From positions 558,001-622,000 of the forward strand of contig NZ_BMHI01000003.1 of NCBI RefSeq assembly GCF_014640635.1: 64,000 nt of DNA, given 5' to 3'. Source of the DNA: Flexivirga endophytica (GTDB lineage Bacteria > Actinomycetota > Actinomycetes > Actinomycetales > Dermatophilaceae). Under the pieces are notes generated by a model. It had not been told where the DNA came from. It saw nothing but the letters and a program-made list of their open reading frames with translations, and made no database searches. The translations under genes were made by a program, and so were the position numbers. This document shows, piece after piece, positions 9,571-16,784 of this stretch (its first letter is position 1; every line of letters begins with the position of its first letter).

Positions 9571-10236
9571 ATGGCTTTGAGAACCAGGGCTCTGGTGGTC
9601 TGCATGGTCGCGGCCGCAGGGGTCTCACTCGCAGGATGCGGCGCGTCTGCAAGCTCTGCAGGCGGATCTTCGCATCACTCCGGGACATCGTCCGGCACGG
9701 CCACGTCGCATGCCTCAGCCAAGCCGGACGGCGCAGCCACTGGTGCAGCCGCTATGACACCGGGTATGACGATGCCGGACGGCTCGACCATGGCGCCCGG
9801 CTCGCCCGGCACCGCCCCGTCGGAGGCGGCGAAGATGATCTGCACCGCCGAGACGCGCGACAACATGGCCACGGTGCTCTCCGTCGTTCCGGACCCGAAA
9901 CCGGTCTCGACCTGGAAGGGCGGGACCTACACCTGCACCTACCGCATCCCCACGGGCGTGATCGTGCTGTCCGTGCACGAGTCGGCCGACGCCCCGGCCG
10001 CAGCGGCATACACGACCGGACTTCGTCCCGGTCTCACCGGCGCCAAGGACCTGAAGGGGCTCACCGATATCGCGTTCGGCACCGCGGACGGCGTCGTCGT
10101 GATGCAGAAGGACAACGACACACTCCGGGTGGACCTCACGCGGGCCGGCTCGGGATCGGACCGGGTCCACACGAAGCGTGCCGACTACGCCTACGGGATC
10201 GCCGCGGTCATTCTGGGCTGCTGGACCGGCGACTGA
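9571..10236 (+). CDS. Lipoprotein with Met-rich linker
   Basis: A 221-residue lipoprotein. The signal ends in lipobox LAGC, with C23 as the lipidated cysteine. A Ser/Ala/Gly linker follows and holds a His pair (SSHHSG) and a Met cluster (MTPGMTMPDGSTM, residues 62-74). The folded part from residue 85 contains three further cysteines (MICTAE, YTCTYR, LGCWTG). ATG 9571 follows AGAAGGA. It faces the CopC-YcnI-CopD operon. Met and His clusters of this kind bind copper in other exported proteins, so a copper-related role is possible but inferred only from composition and context. Confidence 0.82.
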   Translation: MALRTRALVVCMVAAAGVSLAGCGASASSAGGSSHHSGTSSGTATSHASAKPDGAATGAAAMTPGMTMPDGSTMAPGSPGTAPSEAAKMICTAETRDNMATVLSVVPDPKPVSTWKGGTYTCTYRIPTGVIVLSVHESADAPAAAAYTTGLRPGLTGAKDLKGLTDIAFGTADGVVVMQKDNDTLRVDLTRAGSGSDRVHTKRADYAYGIAAVILGCWTGD

Positions 10237-10259
10237 ACCTGGTCAGGGCGCTCGGTCGC

Positions 10260-10820
10260 TCAGCTCCTGCGTCTGATCAGCCACCCGATGACGATCAGGA
10301 CGATCACCAGAACCGCCCCGCCACCCCAGATGAGCAGCGAATTCGAGTCTGTAGCACCGGTTTTCGCGGGATCTGCTTGCGCCCTCGTGGACGGTGCCAG
10401 AGTGCCGGCAGCCGCTTCTTTCGCGGTGAAGGAGAACGACCCGGAGACGGGATGACCGTCCGCCGAGGTGATCCGCCAGCTGACGGTGTAGTGCCCGGCA
10501 GGGGCGCCGGGAGCGATCTGTTGGCGGACCTGATTGTCGACCAGCGTGGGTGAACCTTGCTGCACCGGACCGCGCGGACCGGTGACGACCATTTTGGTGC
10601 CGATCTGCTGGGCCGGCTGGTCGAAGACCAGCCGCACCATGCCCGGCACGTGCTCGACGGTGGCGCCGTCGGCCGGAGTCGTCTTGATCAAGAAGTCGTG
10701 GGCCGAGGCCGCCGGCGCTGTGGCGGTCTGCAATGCCGCCAGGCAGCCGAAGACCGCCAGCACAAGGAACGCGGCAACCGCGAGCGCGGCTGCGTGCGGC
10801 GTGCGCATCCGGGAGGTCAT
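10260..10820 (-). CDS. CopC-domain copper-binding protein
   Basis: A 186-residue exported protein. The signal peptide probably ends at APAASA, leaving His as the mature N terminus (HDFLIKTTPADGATV), as CopC proteins require for Cu(II) binding. The CopC core continues with VRLVFDQPAQQ and SWRITSADGHPVSGSFSF, whose DGHPV carries a conserved copper-ligand His. A C-terminal membrane helix and RRRS tail anchor it outside the membrane. Its ATG overlaps the YcnI stop (ATGA). It is the last gene of the operon CopD, YcnI, CopC, which handles copper outside the cytoplasm. Confidence 0.92.
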   Translation of the reverse strand: MTSRMRTPHAAALAVAAFLVLAVFGCLAALQTATAPAASAHDFLIKTTPADGATVEHVPGMVRLVFDQPAQQIGTKMVVTGPRGPVQQGSPTLVDNQVRQQIAPGAPAGHYTVSWRITSADGHPVSGSFSFTAKEAAAGTLAPSTRAQADPAKTGATDSNSLLIWGGGAVLVIVLIVIGWLIRRRS

Positions 10821-11548
10821 GCCGTGCCCGAGTCTGTGACCGAGCCCGGGCTCGGAACCCTGCTGCGATGACGGCGGCCGACGGCCGTCCCTGCCAGGCC
10901 GAGGGCGATCAGGGCCACGACCAGCGCCGCACCGGACAGCCAGCGACTCGTGTTGTCCGAGGTGTTCGGAGTGCTCGCTGCCGAGGGTGAAACCGCAGTC
11001 GCCGCTTGACCGGCGCTGCCGATGGTGAAGGAGGGTGCCGGATGTTCGGGCTCGGCAGACCCCTGCGCGTGCTGGTTCCACTTCACCACGGTTCCATCGG
11101 AGTAGTACTGGGTAGTCGGGAGACTCAGGGTGCCGCTCTTGGGCAGGGGACCGGCGGACACCGAGAAGTCCTGGTACTGGCCGGGTTTGATCGCCGCGGC
11201 GTTGGAGGTCGCCTTCCAGGTGACGACGTGCGGAGCCTTCGTCAGGGTCGCTCCGCCTTCTGCACTGACGGGTTCGGGCAACTTGTCCTCGGTGACGCGG
11301 GCGGTCCAACCGCTGACGGGTTTGGTGGAGACACTGGCCAGCGGCGTGTCCTGCGGCAGGGTGATCACCAACTTGGTGGTCGAGGCCGTCGCGGACTCGG
11401 TCGGGACCCGGAAGGTCAGCTGCGCGTACCCGCCCGGCTGTGTGCTGTCGGGATGGACCGTCACGTGGGCCGACGCAGTGGCAGCGGTGCCGAGCAGTAT
11501 GGCGCCACCCAGCGCGACGGACGTAGCGGTGCGGCCGAGAGTGTGCAT
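10817..11548 (-). CDS. YcnI-family (DUF1775) copper-binding protein
   Basis: A 243-residue exported protein. The signal peptide ends at ATASA, so the mature protein begins HVTVHPDSTQPGGYA, the characteristic YcnI N terminus. The domain continues with LTFRVPTES, ITLPQDTPLASVSTKP and VVTWKA. A C-terminal membrane helix and basic tail anchor it. YcnI domains bind Cu(II) through the N-terminal His and are usually encoded beside CopC and CopD, as here. ATG 11548 is chosen because AAGGA precedes it; a GTG five codons upstream lacks a ribosome site. Eleven bases separate it from the CopD stop. Confidence 0.93.
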   Translation of the reverse strand: MHTLGRTATSVALGGAILLGTAATASAHVTVHPDSTQPGGYAQLTFRVPTESATASTTKLVITLPQDTPLASVSTKPVSGWTARVTEDKLPEPVSAEGGATLTKAPHVVTWKATSNAAAIKPGQYQDFSVSAGPLPKSGTLSLPTTQYYSDGTVVKWNQHAQGSAEPEHPAPSFTIGSAGQAATAVSPSAASTPNTSDNTSRWLSGAALVVALIALGLAGTAVGRRHRSRVPSPGSVTDSGTA

Positions 11549-11559
11549 GTGGGAGTCCT

Positions 11560-12858
11560 TCACAGAGCTGGGGGAGGTGATCCCGCGTGGACGCGGGCTG
11601 GTGTGGAGTGGTCGCGTCCGTCGGCCGGCGGCTTAGCGTGCCGCTGGTGGAGTCGGCGCGGCATACCTGCTCGCACGGCGACGGCGACGGCGCCGATGAC
11701 GGCACCGAGTGCGACCGTCAGCAGCAGCGTGGTGGAGGGCGGCTCGGCGTGGTGCGTCGGCGCGGGCGGGGCGCTGCGAGCGAGGACGGCGGCCATCCCG
11801 ATGGCCGCGCCCATCACGATCGTCTCGGCGGTCGCCAGGCGAGTGAAGGGTCGCAGCGCCTCGGGGCGGGCGCGTAATCGAGGGATCACCGCGCGACGCT
11901 GCCGCCACCCGGCGACCCCGAGCAGCACCAAGGCTGCGCTCTTGCCCAGCACGAGCAGTCCGTATGGCGAAGTCAGCCCGCTCAGGTGCCCGATGCGGAC
12001 CCACGCGTTGAGTCCCCCGGAGATCGCGACGACGGCGAAGCAGCACCCGGCCACGCTCGAGAAGCGCTGCACAGCGGTGCCCATGGCCGGGCCGATCACC
12101 GGCCGCAACGCGACCAATGCCAGCAACCCGCCGACCCACAGCACGACGCCGGCCAGGTGGAAGGCCAGCGAGCCGACCGCGACCGCATGGTTGGTCGATT
12201 CGGCGGAGTGACCGCCCCACGCCAGCGGCAACACCGCAACCACTGCGAAGAAGCCCAGTAGGCGTAGGCCACGCCGAGACCGCGTCACCGCCGCTCCGAT
12301 GGCCACCAGGGCAGCCCCGACTGCGCTGATCGCCTCGACACGGAGCGGCTCGAAGCGCCATACCTCCGCCGGCAGCTGCCCGGCGAAACCGGACGAGAAG
12401 GGGCGCACACCCGCCACGTCCGCGAAGCCCAGCACGGTGACCACCCCGGCTGCCAGCGCCCAGATCGTGCCGCTGAGACACGCGTATCGCGCTGCCACTC
12501 TCGGCACAGCGGAACGGCGTTCGCCGACGCCGACCAGGGTGACCACCAGCAGCAGCCCGACCGTCGTCGCGGCCGCGACGTCGAGCACGATGCGCACGAG
12601 GGGCAATCCCCACCGGACGACCGGCCCCGGATCCCCCAGGTCGATCATCGGAGCAGCAGCCGCGCCGGTCAGCACCGCCGCAGGCACCGCCATACCCACC
12701 GCCACGGCAGCAGCCAGGACGATCACCCGCGGGCGGTCACGCACTCCACTGAAACTCACCTCAGTACTTCGAAGACGGCCAACTCCCGGATGGGTCAGCG
12801 ACGGAGCTGGTTCCCGCGTCACGGCCGGGCGCGAAAACTTTTTGCTCCTCCTCCCCAT
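11560..12858 (-). CDS. CopD-domain membrane protein
   Basis: A membrane protein of about 432 residues with eight or more helices. The CopD signature is in HSAESTNHAVAVGSLAF followed by HLAGVVLWVGGLLAL. It probably moves copper across the membrane with CopC and YcnI. The first helix does not begin until about residue 45. I chose ATG 12858 because CGGAG precedes it. An in-frame GTG at 12759 would give a protein starting close to the first helix and is a real alternative. It is the promoter-proximal gene of the copper operon and diverges from the CHRD gene. Confidence 0.88.
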   Translation of the reverse strand: MGRRSKKFSRPAVTREPAPSLTHPGVGRLRSTEVSFSGVRDRPRVIVLAAAVAVGMAVPAAVLTGAAAAPMIDLGDPGPVVRWGLPLVRIVLDVAAATTVGLLLVVTLVGVGERRSAVPRVAARYACLSGTIWALAAGVVTVLGFADVAGVRPFSSGFAGQLPAEVWRFEPLRVEAISAVGAALVAIGAAVTRSRRGLRLLGFFAVVAVLPLAWGGHSAESTNHAVAVGSLAFHLAGVVLWVGGLLALVALRPVIGPAMGTAVQRFSSVAGCCFAVVAISGGLNAWVRIGHLSGLTSPYGLLVLGKSAALVLLGVAGWRQRRAVIPRLRARPEALRPFTRLATAETIVMGAAIGMAAVLARSAPPAPTHHAEPPSTTLLLTVALGAVIGAVAVAVRAGMPRRLHQRHAKPPADGRDHSTPARVHAGSPPPAL

Positions 12859-13036
12859 CCGTTCTCCGGGTCGCGCCGAATCACCAGTGTTCGTCGGCTT
12901 GGCGGGCTTCCTTCGGGGTTGGTCCGTGGCTTCAGGGTCACGGATCAACCTGAAGGAATTCGTGATCGGGCCGGTGAGTGACGAAGTAGTCGGCGGAGCA
13001 ACTGCCCTGCCGTAGTTGAGGAAAGGGAAGCTAGTC

Positions 13037-13906
13037 ATGCAGACGAAGAAGAAGCTGATGTTGTCCGCGGTTCCGGCTCTGGCGTGCGTCACCGCACTTG
13101 GCCTAGGAGCTCCGGCCGCACATGCCGCCGGTGACTCGGGCGGGACGACCTACCAGGCGAAGCTGGCGCCGGTGGCGTTGAACACTCCGTCCGGTGCCGC
13201 CTCGGGCAGCGTGTGGCTGACACTCGACGGCGACCAGCTGACCGTCAACGAGAAGGTCTCGGGTCTGGCGACCAACCTGCCCAAGGACAAGAAGACGCTC
13301 GACGCACTCGGCATCCCGACCGCCTTCGCCGGCGCGCCGTTCCCGCACGTGCAGCACATCCACATCGCGGGTGGCGGGTCCTGCCCGACGACCGGGGCCG
13401 ACACCAACGGTGACGGTGTGATCAGCACCGTGGAGGGTCAGCCTGCCTACGGCAAAATCGGCACCACCTTCTCGACGAAGGGCGCGACGGACGCCTCGAC
13501 CGCCACCGACGTGACCAAGGCACCCGGTGGTGGCAGCTTCACCTACAAGCGCACCTTCACCGTCAATGCCGACACGTTGGCGGCGTTGAAGAACAACACG
13601 GCAGTGGTCGTGGTGCACGGCCTGAACCCGGCCAACGCGCCGAAGGCGTCGTTGTCGACGCCGAACTCCCTCGGTGTGACGCTGCCCGGTGCGAGCAAGA
13701 AGCTCGCACTGATCGGCACCGCGCCGGCGCTGTGCGGCAAGTTGGAGGCCGCCCAGATGAACACGGTGCCCTCCGGTGGTGTGCAGACCGGTGGCGGTTC
13801 GACCTCCGGCACCCAGGACATGGGTCTGTTCTACGGGGCCGGCGCGCTGGTGCTCGGCGCCGGAGCCGTGCTCGGGATGCGTCGCCGTTTCGGCAAGCAG
13901 CACTGA
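13037..13906 (+). CDS. Secreted CHRD-domain protein with C-terminal membrane anchor
   Basis: A 289-residue surface protein. A signal peptide (MQTKKKLML to AAHAA) is followed by a CHRD-like beta domain with HVQHIHIAGGGSCP and an Asp-rich loop (DTNGDGVISTVEG) resembling a calcium site. After the domain comes MNTVPSGGVQTGGGSTSG, a hydrophobic stretch and the basic tail RRRFGKQH. The tail has the order of a sortase signal but no LPxTG. The next gene, 21 bases on, is a class F sortase, so this protein is its natural candidate substrate (inference). ATG 13037 follows GAGGAAAGGGA. Confidence 0.85.
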   Translation: MQTKKKLMLSAVPALACVTALGLGAPAAHAAGDSGGTTYQAKLAPVALNTPSGAASGSVWLTLDGDQLTVNEKVSGLATNLPKDKKTLDALGIPTAFAGAPFPHVQHIHIAGGGSCPTTGADTNGDGVISTVEGQPAYGKIGTTFSTKGATDASTATDVTKAPGGGSFTYKRTFTVNADTLAALKNNTAVVVVHGLNPANAPKASLSTPNSLGVTLPGASKKLALIGTAPALCGKLEAAQMNTVPSGGVQTGGGSTSGTQDMGLFYGAGALVLGAGAVLGMRRRFGKQH

Positions 13907-13927
13907 GACCGGGTCGATTGAATCGGT

Positions 13928-14665
13928 ATGAGTGACAACATGTTCGGCCACCACGGTCGCCGTTGGGCGACTGTGGTGGCCGTCGTGCTGACCATTGCGG
14001 CCGTAGTGCTGGTGGTCATCGGCATCCGCGGCCAGGACCACGCGGCGACGCCGCCCGCCTCTGCGGCACACACCGCAGCCGAGGGCGACCTGCCCGCACC
14101 CACCAAGAAGGGGACGGCGACCCCCAAGCCTGGGTCGGCCACACGAACCGGTACGGCACCAGAGGCGACGCCCTCCGTCGTCGGCAAGGTACTGGACCGC
14201 TCCAAGCCGACGTGGCTGACGATCCCGGCGATCGACATCAAGCGCTCCCACCTGGCCGCGTACGGCACTGACGCGCAAGGAGCCGTCGACGTCCCGCCCG
14301 CCACCGGCGGGGTGCCGGCCGGCTGGTACACCGGATCTCCCACTCCTGGCCAACTCGGCCCGTCCGTCATCGTGGGACACACCGATGCGGCCAAGGACGG
14401 ACGATCCATCTTCTTCCGGCTCGGCGAACTGCGCCCCGGTGACAAGATCCAGGTCACCCGGGCCGATGACACCGTCGCGACCTTCCGGGTCGACAGCCTC
14501 GAGCACTACCCCAAGGCGAAGTTCCCGACCGAGACCGTCTACGGCAACATCAACCACGCGGGCTTGCGACTGATCTCGTGCATCGGCAAATTCGACAAGG
14601 CCACCGGGCACTACCTCGACAACATCGTGGTCTACGCACACCTGATCGAGAGCCACCACACCTGA
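13928..14665 (+). CDS. Class F sortase
   Basis: A 245-residue membrane-anchored transpeptidase. An N-terminal helix (residues 13-33) is followed by a Pro/Ala/Thr linker and the sortase barrel from about residue 85 (WLTIPAIDIK). The catalytic His is in VIVGHTDAAKDG and the Cys in LRLISCIGKFD. The usual Arg region reads FDKATGHYLDNIVVYA, without an obvious Arg at the common position. Class F sortases are actinobacterial enzymes with poorly known substrates. It sits between the CHRD protein and a cupredoxin lipoprotein, suggesting a small surface-assembly cluster. Confidence 0.92.
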   Translation: MSDNMFGHHGRRWATVVAVVLTIAAVVLVVIGIRGQDHAATPPASAAHTAAEGDLPAPTKKGTATPKPGSATRTGTAPEATPSVVGKVLDRSKPTWLTIPAIDIKRSHLAAYGTDAQGAVDVPPATGGVPAGWYTGSPTPGQLGPSVIVGHTDAAKDGRSIFFRLGELRPGDKIQVTRADDTVATFRVDSLEHYPKAKFPTETVYGNINHAGLRLISCIGKFDKATGHYLDNIVVYAHLIESHHT

Positions 14666-14798
14666 GGTCCGGGACCACGCTCCCGACAGGCGGAGTCCGT
14701 CACCAGAAGTTCGGTAAATCAGCAATCCCTGCGTCCGCGCGTTCCGAACCACTGGAGACGGATCTTCCGTGCGTTTCAAACCGATTGGATGGACTCCC

Positions 14799-15239
14799 AT
14801 GACTGTTCGACTTGCAGCGGGCGCGGTCGCCGCGGCCTGCAGCGTTGTTCTCCTCGCTTCGTGCAGCAGCGGGAGCCAGTCCAGTGACTCGGGACAAGGC
14901 GCGTCGACGCCTTCAGCAAGTGCATCGTCCAAGGCGGCAGGTTCGGCACCGGCAGCCGGCGCATCATCCTCGCCGACCGCCAAAGCCGCGGCGATGAAGA
15001 TCACCATCAAAGACTTCAAGTACCAGGTGCCGTCCGAGGTGAAACCCGGTCAGAAGATCACCGTCACGAACTCCGACAACGTCAACCACACGGTCACCTC
15101 CGACAAGGACGGGCTCTTCGACGCCGTGGTCGACAGCAACGGCGGCACCAAGACGTTCACCGCTCCCAGCATGCCGGGCAAGTACCCGTTCCACTGCACG
15201 TACCACGCCAACATGCACGGAACCCTGGTCGTGTCATGA
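14799..15239 (+). CDS. Cupredoxin-domain lipoprotein
   Basis: A 146-residue lipoprotein. The signal ends in LLASC, then a Ser/Ala linker of about 45 residues leads to a plastocyanin-like domain. All type 1 copper ligands are present: His in VNHTVTSD, then Cys, His and Met in FHCTYHANMHG. It probably carries electrons or copper at the outer face of the membrane. The start is ATG 14799. GTG 14769, ten codons upstream, also has a possible ribosome site and would only lengthen the signal peptide. Its stop overlaps the next start (ATGA). Confidence 0.88.
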   Translation: MTVRLAAGAVAAACSVVLLASCSSGSQSSDSGQGASTPSASASSKAAGSAPAAGASSSPTAKAAAMKITIKDFKYQVPSEVKPGQKITVTNSDNVNHTVTSDKDGLFDAVVDSNGGTKTFTAPSMPGKYPFHCTYHANMHGTLVVS

Positions 15240-15727
15240 GGTCCCGGATGAAGGGGATCGGCCTGATCTGTTGGGGACTACGCGTCCTCGTCGCCGCTTG
15301 CCTTGTCGCTGATGCCATCGTGCACCTGCGCCTCGCAGGGCGCTACGGGATGGCAAGTGCACCAGGGCATCTGAGTGAAGGCCTCCTGTTTCGCGCGGAA
15401 GCGATCGTCGCACTTGTCGTGGCGTTGGTGGTGCTCGTGCTGGGCAACCGGGCGGCCTTCGCCGCTGCGTTCATCGTGGCCGGCAGCGCCTGTGTCGCTG
15501 TTGTGCTCTTCAGGTACGTCGACGTCCCGGCCTTCGGACCGGTGCCGGCCATGTATGAGCCGATCTGGTTCGGCGAAAAGACGGTCAGTGCGGTTGCCGA
15601 GGGCCTGGGAGCGGTGCTTTCCGCTATCGGATTCGTCCATGCCTGTGCCGCCGCCCACAAGGGTCGGCACGCCGCCAGGGATCAGAGGCAGAACCCGACG
15701 CGCCCACGCCCGAATCGAGCTCCGTGA
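15236..15727 (+). CDS. Small four-helix membrane protein
   Basis: A 163-residue protein with four predicted helices, near residues 10-30, 50-72, 74-92 and 115-137, and a basic cytoplasmic tail. It overlaps the cupredoxin gene by four bases, so the two are translationally coupled and probably work together. I see no cofactor or catalytic motif. A partner role for the cupredoxin is an inference from coupling alone. Confidence 0.8.
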   Translation: MRSRMKGIGLICWGLRVLVAACLVADAIVHLRLAGRYGMASAPGHLSEGLLFRAEAIVALVVALVVLVLGNRAAFAAAFIVAGSACVAVVLFRYVDVPAFGPVPAMYEPIWFGEKTVSAVAEGLGAVLSAIGFVHACAAAHKGRHAARDQRQNPTRPRPNRAP

Positions 15728-15773
15728 CGATACTCGCCGGGCCACCTACCTGACCTGCTCGATCGCGGGATCG

Positions 15774-16712
15774 TCACGGCTGTCCGGCGGCCGGGACGCG
15801 CAGCGTCTGCTGGCTGCGGCCGGCGACGGCACGCAGCGCCGCCAGCGTCGTCGCGATCTCGGGGTGCTCGGCGCTGCCGCGGCGGACACTGGTGAGGATG
15901 TGCCGTGACGGGCTGGGGTCACCGTGCAGGTGCACGCGCGCCACGGCATACCCCGCGGGCAGCCGTGACAGCCGGGGGATCATCGCGATGCCGAGCCCGG
16001 CGGCAACGAGAGCGGCGGCCGTCTCCCACTCGGTCGCCCGATGGGCGATGGCCGGTGTGAAACCTGCATCGGTGCAGGCGCTCATCACCAGCTGGTGATA
16101 GGGCCGGCCGGGGCGGTCCAGGATCCAGGGTTCGGCGGCGGTCTGGCTGAGGCGCACCGACTTCTCCGCCGCGAGCGGATGGTTCGTCGGCAACAGCACG
16201 TCGAGCGGGTCATCGAGCAGCGGCTCCTGGTCGAACCGCGGGTCCACGCTCGGCGGCAGTGACGAGGTCGCCACCACGACCGCGACGTCGGCCTGGTCGG
16301 CCAGCAGCAGGTCGAAGCACTCCTCCGGATCTGCCTCGATGATCTGCACCACGGTCTCCGGGTGCGCGGTCCGCAGATGCGTGGCGACCTGCGGAAGGAG
16401 TGCGGCGGCCGCGGTGGAGAAACCGCACAGCCGCAGCGTGCCGAGCCCTCGACCGCCGGTCGCCGCGAGCTCGGCCTGGATCTCCTCCCACCGGGCGTAC
16501 AACTCGTCGGCGTAGGTGAGCAGTGTCCGGGCGGCCGGCGTGAGCCGCACCCCGCGACCTTCCTGCACGAGCAACGTGACCCCGAGCTCGCGGGCCAGCG
16601 AGCGGAGTTGATGCGAGACCGCCGAGGGCGTGTAGTTGAGAGCGCGCGCCGCGGCGGTGACCGTGCCGTGCGAGGCGACCATGCGAAGCACATGGAGCCG
16701 GTGATCGATCAT
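15774..16712 (-). CDS. LysR-family transcriptional regulator
   Basis: A 312-residue LysR protein. The helix-turn-helix is at residues 1-60 (VASHGTVTAAARALNYTPSAVSHQLRSL, read in two parts), followed by the usual linker helix and a substrate-binding domain from about residue 90. It diverges from the betaine-type demethylation operon and is the obvious candidate to control it. The start is ATG 16712. An in-frame ATG at 16727 would add five residues. A 19-bp palindrome covers both ATGs and probably mediates autoregulation. Confidence 0.93.
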   Translation of the reverse strand: MIDHRLHVLRMVASHGTVTAAARALNYTPSAVSHQLRSLARELGVTLLVQEGRGVRLTPAARTLLTYADELYARWEEIQAELAATGGRGLGTLRLCGFSTAAAALLPQVATHLRTAHPETVVQIIEADPEECFDLLLADQADVAVVVATSSLPPSVDPRFDQEPLLDDPLDVLLPTNHPLAAEKSVRLSQTAAEPWILDRPGRPYHQLVMSACTDAGFTPAIAHRATEWETAAALVAAGLGIAMIPRLSRLPAGYAVARVHLHGDPSPSRHILTSVRRGSAEHPEIATTLAALRAVAGRSQQTLRVPAAGQP

Positions 16713-16728
16713 GCAATCAGTTTGCATG
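16710..16728. promoter_or_regulatory. 19-bp palindrome at the LysR start, putative operator
   Basis: CATGCAA and TTGCATG flank a five-base centre, giving perfect 7-5-7 symmetry with a LysR-type T-N11-A core. It covers the LysR translation start and lies about 60 bases upstream of the DgcA-like gene. Binding by this LysR protein is inferred. Confidence 0.65.
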
Positions 16729-16784
16729 TCATCGTGCAGGATCGTTTGCTTTTCTTCAGCAGTGCGCCGCCCCAGACTGGCCGT

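Noticed and set aside
16362-16784. Upstream extension of the DgcA-like frame into the LysR gene
   Set aside because: The extension is antisense to the LysR gene and lacks family similarity. GTG 16785 matches the expected N terminus.
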